From assembly GCF_003048255.1 (NCBI RefSeq), contig NZ_CP028487.1, positions 1,984,001 to 2,048,000 of the forward strand: 64,000 nucleotides of DNA, given 5' to 3'. Every line of letters begins with the position of its first letter. Position 1 is the stretch's first letter. Shown here piece by piece: positions 18,630 through 27,962 of the stretch. The stretch is from Yersinia massiliensis. Its GTDB lineage: Bacteria > Pseudomonadota > Gammaproteobacteria > Enterobacterales > Enterobacteriaceae. A program made the translations under genes and the position numbers. Under the pieces are notes generated by a model. That model was not told the DNA's origin. It did no database searches and was given only the letters and a program-made list of their open reading frames with translations.

Positions 18630-18656
18630 TAAAGGTTCCTTAAAGAGCGCCGATAC
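18630..18656 (+). promoter_or_regulatory. Sigma-28 (FliA) promoter of fliC
   Basis: TAAAGGTT, 11 bases, GCCGATAC: a near-perfect sigma-28 site with exact spacing, about 70 bases before the fliC start. Confidence 0.92.
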
Positions 18657-18728
18657 AAGTTGTGACGGTGATGAAGCCGTGGGCAGTAAGCCCAAACCAT
18701 AACCCAACAGCATTTAAGGAATAATATT

Positions 18729-20222
18729 ATGGCGGTAATTAACACTAATATTCTGTCTCTGACGACTCAGAACAACATGAACAAATCTCAGTCTGCCTTA
18801 GGCTCCGCCATTGAGCGTTTGTCTTCAGGTCAGCGTATTAACAGTGCGAAAGATGATGCAGCGGGTCAAGCCATTGCTAACCGTTTCACATCTAATATCA
18901 AGGGCCTGACTCAGGCTTCTCGTAACGCTAACGACGGTATCTCACTGGCACAAACCACTGAAGGCGCGTTGGGTGAAATCAACAACAACTTGCAACGTGT
19001 ACGTGAACTGAGCGTTCAGGCTGCAACTGGTTCTAACTCATCTTCTGACCTGAAATCAATCCAAGACGAAATCCAACAACGTCTGGACGAAATCGACCGT
19101 GTATCTGACCAAACTCAGTTCAACGGCGTGAAAGTTCTGGCTGGCAACAGCAGCATGAAAGTTCAAGTTGGTGCTAACGATGGCGAAACTATCAGCATCA
19201 ATCTGGAAAAAATTGACTCAAAAAGCTTGGGCATGCAAGGCTTCAACGTTGATGGCGCTAAACAAGCCTCTGTTGATGATCTGACTTCTCAGTTTAAAGC
19301 GACCGGTACTAACAACTTTGATGTTGGCGGTGTAGCTTATGCTACCGATATCAACAGCGGCGCAGTAACTAAAGCGGGTGCAGCACAATATATTGATGCA
19401 GGTACCGGTGCATTCTCTGGCACAGCGACTGCAGCTAACACAGCTTCAACAGTCTACACCACTACCGCCACTGCGGGTGCTGAAGCAACTTCTATTGCTG
19501 CCGCTTCTGTCGGTAAAGCTGTTGGTGATAAATTCACTGCACAAGGCATGGAATTTACTGTTAAAACTGCTGCTGATGCCAATGGTAACGGTGTTTTCAG
19601 TGCGACTGTCGATGGTAAAAGCGTTGACTTCACAACGACTGCAAGTACTGCACCTGGCGGTACTGCTGCCGAAGTGAAAACTTCAAGTGCATTGTTCACT
19701 TCAGTTGTTGGTGGCGGTTTAACCACTAAAGCAGCTGAAAGCAACCGTGCTGCAACCTTAGCGGACTTGGATTTACAAGGCGCGACCAAAACAGGCAGTA
19801 CTTTGACTGTTAACGGTACCGTGTATACCGCTAACGCTAAAGGTGATGAAATCACCAATGCTGCTGGCAAAGTAATGTACATGTCTCGTACTGCTAATGG
19901 CAACACAACGCTGATCAACGAAGATGCTGCTGCATCTCAGAAATCAACTGAAAACCAACTGGCTACCGTTGATAAAGCGCTGGCACAAGTTGATGCTCTG
20001 CGTAGTGGCCTGGGTGCGGTACAAAACCGCTTTGACTCAGCGATTACCAACCTGGGTAATACCATCAACAACCTGACTTCAGCACGTAGCCGCATCCAAG
20101 ATGCTGATTACTCAACTGAAGTATCTAACATGAGCCGTGCACAGATTCTGCAACAAGCAGGTACTTCTGTATTGGCACAGGCTAATCAGGTTCCACAGAC
20201 TGTACTGTCTCTGCTGCGTTAA
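18729..20222 (+). CDS. fliC: Flagellin FliC
   Basis: 497 residues. Conserved N-terminal D0/D1 (MAVINTNILSLTTQNNMNKS, then RLSSGQRINSAKDDAAGQAI) and C-terminal D1/D0 (RSRIQDADYSTEVSNMSRAQ, ending VPQTVLSLLR) flank a variable central domain (about residues 180-390) that is rich in Ala, Thr, Gly and short of charge. The central part forms the exposed antigen of the filament. Codon use is strongly biased, as expected for a highly expressed gene. RBS AAGGA, eight bases from ATG. It is a single flagellin gene here, followed by a terminator. Confidence 0.97.
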   Translation: MAVINTNILSLTTQNNMNKSQSALGSAIERLSSGQRINSAKDDAAGQAIANRFTSNIKGLTQASRNANDGISLAQTTEGALGEINNNLQRVRELSVQAATGSNSSSDLKSIQDEIQQRLDEIDRVSDQTQFNGVKVLAGNSSMKVQVGANDGETISINLEKIDSKSLGMQGFNVDGAKQASVDDLTSQFKATGTNNFDVGGVAYATDINSGAVTKAGAAQYIDAGTGAFSGTATAANTASTVYTTTATAGAEATSIAAASVGKAVGDKFTAQGMEFTVKTAADANGNGVFSATVDGKSVDFTTTASTAPGGTAAEVKTSSALFTSVVGGGLTTKAAESNRAATLADLDLQGATKTGSTLTVNGTVYTANAKGDEITNAAGKVMYMSRTANGNTTLINEDAAASQKSTENQLATVDKALAQVDALRSGLGAVQNRFDSAITNLGNTINNLTSARSRIQDADYSTEVSNMSRAQILQQAGTSVLAQANQVPQTVLSLLR

Positions 20223-20242
20223 TTAATTTATCGCGCTATATC

Positions 20243-20270
20243 AATAAGGCGGCATGAGTGTCGCCTTATT
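20243..20270 (+). terminator. fliC terminator
   Basis: AATAAGGCG and CGCCTTATT form a perfect 9-bp stem with a 10-base loop just after the fliC stop. It is followed by an AT-rich tract rather than a pure T run. Confidence 0.75.
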
Positions 20271-20349
20271 ATTCTAAATAAATTATTGTGACAGATTAAT
20301 TTATTTAGAATAAAAGCATTCGATCTAGGGTTAATACTGAGGCTTGCTG

Positions 20350-21555
20350 GTGAAAGAACTTAGCGTAGTACGACCTGTCTATGTCGAAAACTTCAGCTGT
20401 ATAGGTGCATCTTGTCGTGATCACTGCTGTAAACGCTGGATAATCACGCTGGATAAAAATACGTACCGTAAGTACGCTAAAAGCCAAAATCCGGATATTA
20501 AAAGAATTGCCGTTACTAATATAGCGGTCAGTAGAACGAGTGAGGTTAATTGGGCCGCAATAAAACTCAATGATCAAGATAACTGTCCTTATTTGGATGT
20601 AGACCAGCTCTGCGGTATTTATAAACGCTTAGGTAAAGATGCACTCAGTGATACTTGTACTGTATATCCTAGAACGGAACATATTTATAAGCAGGAAAAA
20701 CGGCAAAGTTTGAACATCTCTTGCCCAGAAGCAGCATCTCAGGTGTTACTGAATCCGAATAGCTTAAAAATGGATGTTCTGATTGAGGAACATAAAACGT
20801 TCTTTCAAGCTTCGGAACTGAGTGCAGAAGGGAATTTGATTAACCTTTTCTGCGCTAATTTATTCATGCAAGATCAGGTTCGTATAGAAGAAAGCCTATA
20901 CAGTATGGCCTCTTTTCTACTTTTTTATCAAAAGTTAGAAGGCGATATCAATCATAAGCTGCCTTATATGGAATCAGGCTATGAAGGGCTACTGCAAAAA
21001 CTTGAATCCGGTGAGATTAACGGGTGTTTAGAACATCTGCCTTTTAATGGGGAGTTGCAGTGGCAGCTTTTAATCAGGTTACAAAATTTCATAACCAAAA
21101 CGCCGGGTTATCGCGGTCGAGAGACGATATTAGGGTATTTAAATAATCTTATTGCCTATCTTGTCGTTGATTTCAACGCTGAGGTGGTTAGCGAAAAAAT
21201 GAAAGAGTTAAGTCGTATTTGGCAAGATGATGTGAGCCTGTTTTTTGCTAAACATCCGCATATTCTTCGTAACTACTTTCTTTATGTATTACATCATGAC
21301 CAATTTGCAATAAATGATAACATTCCTTTATTGAAGCATTTTTATTTAATTATGGTTGATTTCTTCTTTATCCGTTCATTGATCAGTATCTATATGAAAG
21401 ATAATAAAACATTAACCGAAGATGTCGTTGTGGATATCTTCTATTCTTACCATGCATTTAGCCAGCATAGTACCGGTGTTAAGAATCAATTAATTGAAGA
21501 AATTGATAAAGTGAAAGTGAATGATGACCTTTCTTCGTTGCAATTATTGATATAG
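20350..21555 (+). CDS. fliB: Flagellin lysine-N-methylase FliB
   Basis: 401 residues from the GTG at 20350, chosen because GAGG lies 7 bases upstream and because family members begin close to this point; a TTG two codons earlier is too near the RBS. FliB methylates lysines on surface-exposed flagellin domains, using a radical-SAM-type Fe-S chemistry inferred from its cysteines. Visible are a cysteine-rich N-terminus ([15 protein letters not shown]), [14 protein letters not shown] near residue 80, and DTCTVYPR near residue 106. It lies between fliC and fliA, as in Salmonella. The AT-rich C-terminal half is poorly conserved in the family. Confidence 0.9.
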   Translation: MKELSVVRPVYVENFSCIGASCRDHCCKRWIITLDKNTYRKYAKSQNPDIKRIAVTNIAVSRTSEVNWAAIKLNDQDNCPYLDVDQLCGIYKRLGKDALSDTCTVYPRTEHIYKQEKRQSLNISCPEAASQVLLNPNSLKMDVLIEEHKTFFQASELSAEGNLINLFCANLFMQDQVRIEESLYSMASFLLFYQKLEGDINHKLPYMESGYEGLLQKLESGEINGCLEHLPFNGELQWQLLIRLQNFITKTPGYRGRETILGYLNNLIAYLVVDFNAEVVSEKMKELSRIWQDDVSLFFAKHPHILRNYFLYVLHHDQFAINDNIPLLKHFYLIMVDFFFIRSLISIYMKDNKTLTEDVVVDIFYSYHAFSQHSTGVKNQLIEEIDKVKVNDDLSSLQLLI

Positions 21556-21608
21556 CGCGTAAAGCAAAAAAAACAAAATTTATACGAATACAGACAGAAT
21601 TAAGTCGA

Positions 21609-21634
21609 TAAAAAAGAGGCTTCAAAGCCGATTA
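21609..21634 (+). promoter_or_regulatory. Sigma-28-like promoter of fliA
   Basis: TAAA at 21609 and GCCGATTA at 21627-21634, with a spacer one base shorter than the consensus. Autoregulation of fliA from a sigma-28 promoter is known in enterobacteria; this copy is less perfect than those of fliC and fliD. Confidence 0.6.
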
Positions 21635-21742
21635 CGCGGGGCATAAGCCAAATAGCCGCCTTTTTATAGGTCTATTCAGCCGATTGCCTGACAGACCTGA
21701 CAGGATAATGGTACGACTCTCTTACCCTTAGGTGCCTGTCTA

Positions 21743-22465
21743 GTGAGCGATTTGTATACCGCCGAAGGCGTGATCGACAAAAATTCCCTCTGGCAACGCT
21801 ATGTTCCGCTGGTTCGCCATGAAGCATTGCGTTTGCAGGTACGCCTGCCAGCCAGTGTGGAATTGGATGACTTGTTGCAGGCTGGGGGTATTGGTCTGCT
21901 AAATGCTGTCGAGCGTTATGACGCTTTGCAAGGAACTGCGTTTACCACATATGCGGTGCAGCGTATCCGTGGCGCGATGTTGGATGAATTGCGTAGCCGA
22001 GATTGGGCACCGCGCAGTGTACGACGTAATGCCCGCGAAGTTGCCAGCGCGATGCAACAAGTTGAACAGCGTGTTGGGCGCCCAGCCACAGAGCAAGAAG
22101 TGGCAAAAACGCTTGATATTGATTTGGCGGAGTATCGTCAGATCTTGTTGGACACCAATAATAGCCAGCTTTTTTCCTACGACGAATGGCGGGAAGAGCA
22201 TGGTGAAAGTGTCGAACCGATGTTGGAAGGGCATGAAGATGCCAATCCGTTACAACATTTGTTGGAAGGAAATCTGCGCCAGCGCGTTATTGAAGCGATC
22301 GAGGCTTTGCCAGAACGTGAAAAAATGGTGTTGACGCTGTATTACCAAGAAGAGTTGAACCTGAAAGAAATAGGAGCAGTGCTTGAAGTCGGGGAATCCC
22401 GTGTTAGCCAACTGCATAGTCAGGCGATAAAACGCTTACGCGCCCGGCTGAGTAATGACTCTTAA
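21743..22465 (+). CDS. fliA: RNA polymerase sigma factor FliA (sigma-28)
   Basis: 240 residues with a GTG start. Region 2 (ELDDLLQAGGIGLLNAVERYD ... FTTYAVQRIRGAMLDELR), region 3 (REVASAMQQVEQRVGRPATE) and region 4 (LYYQEELNLKEIGAVLEVGESRVSQLHSQA) are all clear. It directs class III flagellar promoters such as those read here for fliC and fliD. fliZ follows; the nominal upstream ATG of fliZ overlaps fliA but the real start is 56 bases after the fliA stop. Confidence 0.97.
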   Translation: MSDLYTAEGVIDKNSLWQRYVPLVRHEALRLQVRLPASVELDDLLQAGGIGLLNAVERYDALQGTAFTTYAVQRIRGAMLDELRSRDWAPRSVRRNAREVASAMQQVEQRVGRPATEQEVAKTLDIDLAEYRQILLDTNNSQLFSYDEWREEHGESVEPMLEGHEDANPLQHLLEGNLRQRVIEAIEALPEREKMVLTLYYQEELNLKEIGAVLEVGESRVSQLHSQAIKRLRARLSNDS

Positions 22466-22520
22466 TTCACTCTGGTTCAGCAATATCACAGTGATTAACT
22501 TTATTAATGCAGGTCTTCTC

Positions 22521-23030
22521 ATGCCAGGACTTCAGCTTAAAAAGCGGCCACTGAGCCGTTATTTAAAAGATTATAAGCACGGCCAAACTCATTGCTCACA
22601 TTGCCATAAACAACTAGACCGTATGGCACTGGTTTTTCGCGGACAAATTATTAATAAAGAAGCGATTGCCGGTATGGACCAACCGATCGATGATCAAGTG
22701 TGGTCAAAGCTTCAGCATGAATTAACTGCATTGTGCCGTTTTTGCAGTGAGATATATTGCAATAGTACACCTGGCTATTTTGATATTATGGCGTTCAAAC
22801 AGTACTTATTTGAGCAAACAGAGATGAGTCATAGCACTGTTCGCGAATATGTTGTGCGTTTACGGCGATTAGATGAAATGTTGGTTGCAACTAACTATCC
22901 GGCAGAAAAATTTGCTGCAGAAACCATGCACCAGCGTATTATTGATGAGTTGCCGAATGCCGCACATAATAATTATCGTATTGCTTTACGTAAATATGAT
23001 CAGTATTTAGCATGGCAAAAAAATTACTAA
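22521..23030 (+). CDS. fliZ: Flagellar regulator FliZ
   Basis: 169 residues from the ATG at 22521, where the conserved MPGLQLKKRPLSRYLKDYKH begins; an upstream in-frame ATG would add 22 unrelated residues. FliZ regulates FlhDC activity and represses sigma-S genes by binding sigma-S-like promoters. It carries a core-binding-like fold resembling the N-terminal part of tyrosine recombinases (STVREYVVRLRRLDEML). It forms the fliAZ operon. Confidence 0.95.
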   Translation: MPGLQLKKRPLSRYLKDYKHGQTHCSHCHKQLDRMALVFRGQIINKEAIAGMDQPIDDQVWSKLQHELTALCRFCSEIYCNSTPGYFDIMAFKQYLFEQTEMSHSTVREYVVRLRRLDEMLVATNYPAEKFAAETMHQRIIDELPNAAHNNYRIALRKYDQYLAWQKNY

Positions 23031-23136
23031 TTTCTGACATAACAGTACATTGTGAGTTAAGAAAACTCTGTATTTTAGCGAGTGAAGCTCATGATATAAA
23101 AAGTCATTGTTGATTTATTGATTTTAATGATACGAC

Positions 23137-23168
23137 GCCCAGCAAAGTCCATCTTTACTGGGCATTTT
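23137..23168 (+). terminator. fliAZ terminator
   Basis: GCCCAG-C-AAAG, loop, CTTT-A-CTGGGC, then ATTTTAAT: a two-part stem in the region between fliZ and dcyD. The remaining bases of this roughly 400-base gap (23031-23436) show no gene. Confidence 0.8.
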
Positions 23169-23436
23169 AATGCCTAATTTTTGTTACCCTCCAAACTGCA
23201 AGCACGGTGATAATGGTTATTCCCTCGCTTGTGCCATCTGTGTTCGTTTGTTGGAAATGATGTCTTGTTGCTTTATGACACTTTGAATTTTATTGAGTAT
23301 CGGTTATTTATCCTACGAATTGTCTTATCTTCCTGCGTTAATTGCGACTAACATCTATAATAAAATCAGTGATTATTGGAGTGACATCTGATAAATCTAT
23401 GTGATTACAATTGTTCATTAATTCTCAGGGGGGCAC

Positions 23437-24429
23437 GTGACGCTTCAACATAAACTGGCGCAATTTCCGCGACTGGAGCTGGTCGGCAATGTTACTCCAT
23501 TAGAAAAACTCTCCCGTCTGTCCGATTACCTTGGTCGTGAGATTTATATCAAGCGTGATGATGTGACGCCGCTTGCTTTAGGCGGTAACAAACTGCGGAA
23601 ATTGGAGTTTCTGGCCGCGGATGCATTGAGTCAGGGCGCAGATACACTGGTGACGGCGGGGGCGATTCAGTCTAATCATGTGCGGCAAACAGCAGCAGTG
23701 GCGGCTAAACTCGGGCTACATTGTGTCGCATTACTCGAGAATCCGATTGGCACATCAGCAGAAAATTATCTCACCAATGGCAATCGATTGCTGTTGGACT
23801 TGTTCAATGTTGAGGTGGTGATGTGTGATGCATTGCATTCACCCAACCAACAATTAGCCGAAGTGGCAACACGGCTTGAAGCTCAGGGTTTTTGTCCTTA
23901 CGTGGTGCCGGTTGGTGGTTCTAATGCCTTAGGTGCATTGGGCTATGTGCAGTGTGCGCTCGAGATAGCCGACCAATCTGCCGGAAATGTTGCTTTTAGT
24001 ACCGTTGTTGTGGCCTCTGGTAGTGCAGGTACCCATGCTGGACTAGCGGTCGGTTTACAACAACTGTTACCGGATGCTGAATTAATTGGTGTCACGGTTT
24101 CGCGCAAAGCTGATGAACAACGACCGAAGGTGACGCAAATCCAGCAAGAATTGGCGATTTCTTTGGGATTAACAGGCCCGCAGGCAGAGATTACTTTGTG
24201 GGATGATTATTTTGGCCCGAAATATGGCATGCCAAACGAAGAAGGATTGGCAGCGATTGCACTATTAGCCCGCTTAGAAGGAATATTGTTGGACCCGGTC
24301 TATACCGGTAAAGCGATGGCGGGGTTACTGGATGGCCTGACACTGAATAAGTTTCGCGGTAATGGCCCGATTCTGTTTATTCACACAGGTGGGGCGCCAG
24401 CACTCTTTGCTTATCACCCACAAGTGTAG
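23437..24429 (+). CDS. dcyD: D-cysteine desulfhydrase
   Basis: 330 residues, GTG start after a G-rich RBS (AGGGGGG). A fold-type II PLP enzyme that splits D-cysteine to pyruvate, ammonia and sulfide. The expected PLP lysine is in [14 protein letters not shown] (about residue 52); the substrate-binding loop [13 protein letters not shown] and the phosphate-binding SGSAGTHAG loop are present. It stands before the cystine transporter genes, so it probably handles cysteine taken up by them. The order dcyD-tcyJ differs from E. coli, where tcyJ precedes dcyD. Confidence 0.94.
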   Translation: MTLQHKLAQFPRLELVGNVTPLEKLSRLSDYLGREIYIKRDDVTPLALGGNKLRKLEFLAADALSQGADTLVTAGAIQSNHVRQTAAVAAKLGLHCVALLENPIGTSAENYLTNGNRLLLDLFNVEVVMCDALHSPNQQLAEVATRLEAQGFCPYVVPVGGSNALGALGYVQCALEIADQSAGNVAFSTVVVASGSAGTHAGLAVGLQQLLPDAELIGVTVSRKADEQRPKVTQIQQELAISLGLTGPQAEITLWDDYFGPKYGMPNEEGLAAIALLARLEGILLDPVYTGKAMAGLLDGLTLNKFRGNGPILFIHTGGAPALFAYHPQV

Positions 24430-24547
24430 CCATTCGTTATTGCTTATTCCATTTGTGGCTATGCATATTAGTTTATATTTCTTTATTTCATTAATAGCAC
24501 TGTTAAAGTGCTGATTATCAAAAATAAACATGACAGTCGGGGTATTT

Positions 24548-25348
24548 ATGGGTTTTTCAATTCTACGTCGTCGAGTAGTTCTGGGGATGGTGGCGGTTGC
24601 ACTCGCAACCGGCCTGAACGTGAAGTCTTATGCAGCAGCTGATTTATTGAATCAGGTTAAAGAACGAGGCACGTTGGTGGTTGGGCTCGAGGGGACTTAC
24701 CCGCCATTCAGCTTCCAAGGGGAAGATGGCAAACTTACAGGTTTTGAAGTGGATTTTGCTAATGCATTGGCAGAACACATGGGTGTTAAAGCCAAGATCA
24801 CCCCAACAAAATGGGATGGAATGTTAGCGTCACTGGAATCAAAACGCATCGATGTGGCTATCAACCAGGTCACTATCTCTGACGAGCGTAAGAAAAAATA
24901 CGATTTCTCAACCCCTTATACCATTTCGGGTATTCAGGTGTTGACCAAAAAAGGGAACGAAGGTCATTTCAACAAGCCTGAAGATCTGGAAGGTAAAAAA
25001 GTTGGTGTCGGTTTGGGTAGTAACTACGAGCAGTGGTTACGCGACAACCTGAAAGGCGTTGATATTCGCACTTATGATGATGACCCAACGAAGTATCAAG
25101 ATCTGCGTGTAGGCCGTACGGATGCAATTTTGGTTGACCGTTTGGCAGCATTGGATTTGGTGAAGAAAACCAACGATACATTGGCCGTTGCTGGCCCAGC
25201 ATTTGCTCGTCAGGAATCAGGGGTTGCTTTGCGTAAAGATAACCCGGAATTGTTAGCGGCAATCAACAAGGCCATCGCAGAGATGCAAGAAGACGGGACA
25301 TTGGCCAAGATTTCTGAGAAGTATTTTGGTGCGGATGTAACTAAATAA
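24548..25348 (+). CDS. tcyJ: Cystine ABC transporter substrate-binding protein TcyJ (FliY)
   Basis: 266 residues from the ATG at 24548. The N-terminus is a signal peptide (RRRVVLGMVAVALATG, cleaved around SYA-AAD). The mature part is a family-3 periplasmic binding protein (GTLVVGLEGTYPPFSF, then GFEVDFANALAEHMGVKAKI). It binds L-cystine and related compounds in the periplasm. The stop overlaps the start of tcyL (TAATG). Confidence 0.95.
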   Translation: MGFSILRRRVVLGMVAVALATGLNVKSYAAADLLNQVKERGTLVVGLEGTYPPFSFQGEDGKLTGFEVDFANALAEHMGVKAKITPTKWDGMLASLESKRIDVAINQVTISDERKKKYDFSTPYTISGIQVLTKKGNEGHFNKPEDLEGKKVGVGLGSNYEQWLRDNLKGVDIRTYDDDPTKYQDLRVGRTDAILVDRLAALDLVKKTNDTLAVAGPAFARQESGVALRKDNPELLAAINKAIAEMQEDGTLAKISEKYFGADVTK

Positions 25349-26010
25349 TGTCTGAAAGTATTCAATTGGTGCTGGATTCAGCACCATTTTTATTGAAAGG
25401 TGCGTGGTTCACCCTCCAGCTTAGTCTGGGGGGCATGTTTTTTGGCCTAGCACTAGGTTTTATGTTGGCAATGATGCGGTTGTCGAGTTTCTTGCCATTC
25501 TCACTGTTATCCCGCTTTTATGTTTCAATCTTTCGTGGCACTCCCTTAATTGCTCAGCTGTTCATGATTTATTATGGGTTGCCACAGTTTGGTATTGAGC
25601 TAGACCCCATGCCGGCGGCCTTGATCGGTCTTTCACTGAATACCGCAGCCTATACGTCAGAAACATTAAGGGCAGCGATTTCATCAATTGAAAAAGGACA
25701 ATGGGAAGCGGCTGCAAGTATCGGGATGACACGCTGGCAAACACTTTATCGTGTGATATTGCCGCAAGCAGGGCGCACCGCGTTACCGCCACTGGGAAAC
25801 AGTTTTATTGGCTTAGTCAAAGACACGTCTTTGGCGGCCACCATTCAAGTTCCCGAGCTTTTCCGCCAGGCGCAGTTAGTCACTTCACGCACACTGGAAG
25901 TTTTCACCATGTATCTGGCAGCGTCATTGATTTACTGGATTATGGCGACGTTGCTGTCAGCATTACAAAACCGGCTGGAAGCCCATGTTAATCGTCAGGA
26001 TCAGGAGTAG
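25348..26010 (+). CDS. tcyL: Cystine ABC transporter permease TcyL
   Basis: 220 residues, about five membrane helices, and the permease (EAA) loop EAAASIGMTRWQTLYRVILPQA near residues 130-150. It is an inner-membrane subunit of the cystine importer with TcyJ and TcyN, coupled to tcyJ by a TAATG overlap. Confidence 0.95.
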   Translation: MSESIQLVLDSAPFLLKGAWFTLQLSLGGMFFGLALGFMLAMMRLSSFLPFSLLSRFYVSIFRGTPLIAQLFMIYYGLPQFGIELDPMPAALIGLSLNTAAYTSETLRAAISSIEKGQWEAAASIGMTRWQTLYRVILPQAGRTALPPLGNSFIGLVKDTSLAATIQVPELFRQAQLVTSRTLEVFTMYLAASLIYWIMATLLSALQNRLEAHVNRQDQE

Positions 26011-26012
26011 CC

Positions 26013-26768
26013 ATGAGTACCATCGACGTTAAAAAACTGACCAAACAGTTTAAAGGTCAACAGGTGCTGCACGGTATCGATCTTGAAGTGAATAGCGGTG
26101 AAGTGGTTGCCATCATCGGGCCAAGTGGTTCGGGCAAAACCACCTTATTGCGCAGTATTAATCTGCTGGAGGTCCCTGACTCAGGGATTATTCGTGTCGG
26201 TGATATTGAGATTGATGGCAGCATTCCTATCAGCAAACAGCAACGGCAAGTGCGTGCGCTGCGTCAGCAGGTTGGGTTTGTATTCCAGAGCTTCAACTTG
26301 TTTCCACATCGTTCGGTGCTGGAGAACATTATTGAAGGGCCGGTCATTGTGAAAGGCGAAAAACGAGAATCTGCTGAAAAGCGCGCTCGTGAGTTACTGG
26401 CCAAGGTGGGATTAAGTGGTAAGGAAGATGCTTATCCGCGCCGTTTATCCGGTGGGCAGCAGCAACGAGTCGCGATAGCGCGAGCGTTGGCAATGCAGCC
26501 TCAGGTAATCTTGTTTGATGAGCCAACCTCTGCGTTAGACCCTGAGCTAGTGGGGGAGGTCTTAAATACGATCCGCGCACTGGCAGAGGAAAAACGCACC
26601 ATGGTTATCGTGACCCATGAAATGAGTTTTGCCCGCGATGTGGCTGATAGGGCTATTTTTATGGATCATGGGCGTATCGTTGAACAAGGCCCGGCGAAAA
26701 CGTTGTTTGCCCATCCGCAACACGAACGAACTCGTCAATTCCTTGATAAATTCTTGAATAATCACTAG
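26013..26768 (+). CDS. tcyN: Cystine ABC transporter ATP-binding protein TcyN
   Basis: 251 residues. Walker A GPSGSGKTT (about residues 36-44), Q-loop FVFQSFNLFPH, signature LSGGQQQRVAIARAL, Walker B VILFDEPTSALDPE and switch His (VTHEM). It energises the polar-amino-acid-type importer. It starts two bases after tcyL and is followed by a strong terminator. Confidence 0.95.
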   Translation: MSTIDVKKLTKQFKGQQVLHGIDLEVNSGEVVAIIGPSGSGKTTLLRSINLLEVPDSGIIRVGDIEIDGSIPISKQQRQVRALRQQVGFVFQSFNLFPHRSVLENIIEGPVIVKGEKRESAEKRARELLAKVGLSGKEDAYPRRLSGGQQQRVAIARALAMQPQVILFDEPTSALDPELVGEVLNTIRALAEEKRTMVIVTHEMSFARDVADRAIFMDHGRIVEQGPAKTLFAHPQHERTRQFLDKFLNNH

Positions 26769-26802
26769 TGAAACCTGTTTTCATTGAATGAATCTTGGTG
26801 AT

Positions 26803-26831
26803 AAAAGGGGGCGTTTTTTTGCCCCCTTTTT
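26803..26831 (+). terminator. Terminator after tcyN
   Basis: AAAAGGGGGC and GCCCCCTTTT form a perfect 10-bp stem closed by GTTTTTTT and followed by further T. The A run on one side and the T run on the other make it bidirectional, also serving the convergent gene at 26858. Confidence 0.92.
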
Positions 26832-26857
26832 ACCCGATTAACGATGCCCGTTAGCGC

Positions 26858-27229
26858 TTATATGAAGGCTTCAAGTTTCAGGCGATGAGCTGTCGTTTTA
26901 ACTTCTTTCATGCGCCCATGACCGGGTAAAACTTTTTGTTCAACAGTCACTAATCCGGCTTTTTTTAATACAGCCACATCCCGCGTGACGGCACTGCGAT
27001 CTCTCTTTAAGCGTGTTGAGAGGGAGGTAATAGAGCCTGGGTGCATTTTTACCATCCGGAGCAAGACGATACGTGCGGCACTTAACACTCGTACCATCTC
27101 TAAGGGATCTTCGAAGGTAATCGTGTGTTCTGCCGGTAGTACTTTTCCTGCATCTGCCAAGGCGGCGAGTTGTTTACCTCGCGTGAAAAAATCAGCTTCC
27201 GTTGCCGTTTTGATGACGAGCTTGTCCAT
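26858..27229 (-). CDS. Winged-helix DNA-binding protein, probable antitoxin (HVO_A0114-like)
   Basis: 123 residues from the ATG at 27229, which overlaps the stop of the upstream gene (TAATG) and follows AGGAGAAG; the longer frame starting at 27268 lacks such support. The C-terminal half is a MarR/ArsR-type winged helix (SITSLSTRLKRDRSAVTRDVAVLKKAGLV). The N-terminal part contains ITFEDPLEMVRVLSAARIVLLRMV, a pattern found in regulators paired with DUF6516 toxins. It is probably the antitoxin and repressor of the pair. It is not a known Yersinia core gene to me. Confidence 0.7.
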   Translation of the reverse strand: MDKLVIKTATEADFFTRGKQLAALADAGKVLPAEHTITFEDPLEMVRVLSAARIVLLRMVKMHPGSITSLSTRLKRDRSAVTRDVAVLKKAGLVTVEQKVLPGHGRMKEVKTTAHRLKLEAFI

Positions 27230-27522
27230 TAACTTCTCCTTAATGAAGTCCAATCCTTTTGAAAGCAATCCTCTATCTGGTCAAAGCTGATAAAATCAAC
27301 TGGTTCAATGCCACCCAAGTAGTGGCGGTGATGAAAACCATGAGCATTGTCATAGCCGATGACACGGCCATTATCACCCTGTGATAAACGATGATTGATA
27401 TACGCTAAATTATAACGCGTGATCTTACCGTACTGATCAACCCATATCTCACGACGTAATTGACCGTTACCACGTCGATTCGCAATTTTATGGATTTCAT
27501 CGATAATTTTCTTATCAGCCAT
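27229..27522 (-). CDS. DUF6516-like protein, probable toxin
   Basis: 97 residues from the ATG at 27522 (MADKKIIDEI). It has the motif NGRVIGYDNAHGFHHRHYLG that marks the DUF6516 family, small proteins encoded immediately before a winged-helix partner and regarded as toxins of a type II-like system. The stop overlaps the next start by one base. The activity is not known to me; the conserved HHRH cluster suggests a catalytic or metal-binding site, which is inference. Confidence 0.68.
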   Translation of the reverse strand: MADKKIIDEIHKIANRRGNGQLRREIWVDQYGKITRYNLAYINHRLSQGDNGRVIGYDNAHGFHHRHYLGGIEPVDFISFDQIEDCFQKDWTSLRRS

Positions 27523-27599
27523 GAGTATAATAATCACCTCTGTGGTTGTTGTACACAATATCTTCACTCAGAAGAAAGCTAGGGTCGTTAACATCTCAG

Positions 27600-27900
27600 A
27601 ATTTTTCTTGAATTAATAATGGGTTAATTGCATCAGCATGCGCAAGAGTACCTGATGAACGATGCGCAGCGTTTCCAAAAGAAAGAGACTGCGTTGCGTT
27701 GTTACAAGGGCGTCGTGCGATCTATCTCGGGGAATAAAATGCAAAGAGGGGGCATTGCTGACAAGCACTGATGACTCGATCTGGAACGGTGAGGACAGGT
27801 AGAAGAGTAAAGCGTCCACGCCAAGGATGGCGTGGCTCGAGCCATCAGGGATGATTTTACGGCGTCTTTACGATCTGCTTGTCCTCTCCGCAATAGCCAC
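27600..27900. repeat. Possible repeated intergenic element
   Basis: About 300 bases without a convincing gene; short minus-strand frames in two registers give no stable family. The core GACGCCGTAAAATCATCCCT on the minus strand, followed by a palindrome CCACGCCA/TGGCGTGG (27816-27835), resembles a dispersed intergenic sequence I associate with Yersinia and Serratia genomes. There is no second copy in this window, so the repeat status is recollection, not seen here. Confidence 0.35.
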
Positions 27901-27915
27901 TTTGTTAGCTATCTC

Positions 27916-27936
27916 AAGGCCCTAACGGGCCTTTTG
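27916..27936. terminator. putA terminator
   Basis: AAGGCCC and GGGCCTT enclose TAAC, with A/T-rich flanks on both sides. It lies about 60 bases after the putA stop codon on the minus strand. Confidence 0.7.
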
Positions 27937-27962
27937 TTTATCAATGGGGGCAGAGAGAAACG

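Noticed and set aside
19454..19918. 154-codon minus-strand ORF inside fliC
   Set aside because: It is an antisense shadow of the low-complexity Ala/Thr-rich flagellin centre; Val/Leu/Ala-rich translation results from the codon pattern of fliC.
27613..27893. Two overlapping minus-strand ORFs of 60-70 codons
   Set aside because: They lie in different frames over the same putative repeat, lack RBS and have no recognisable domain.
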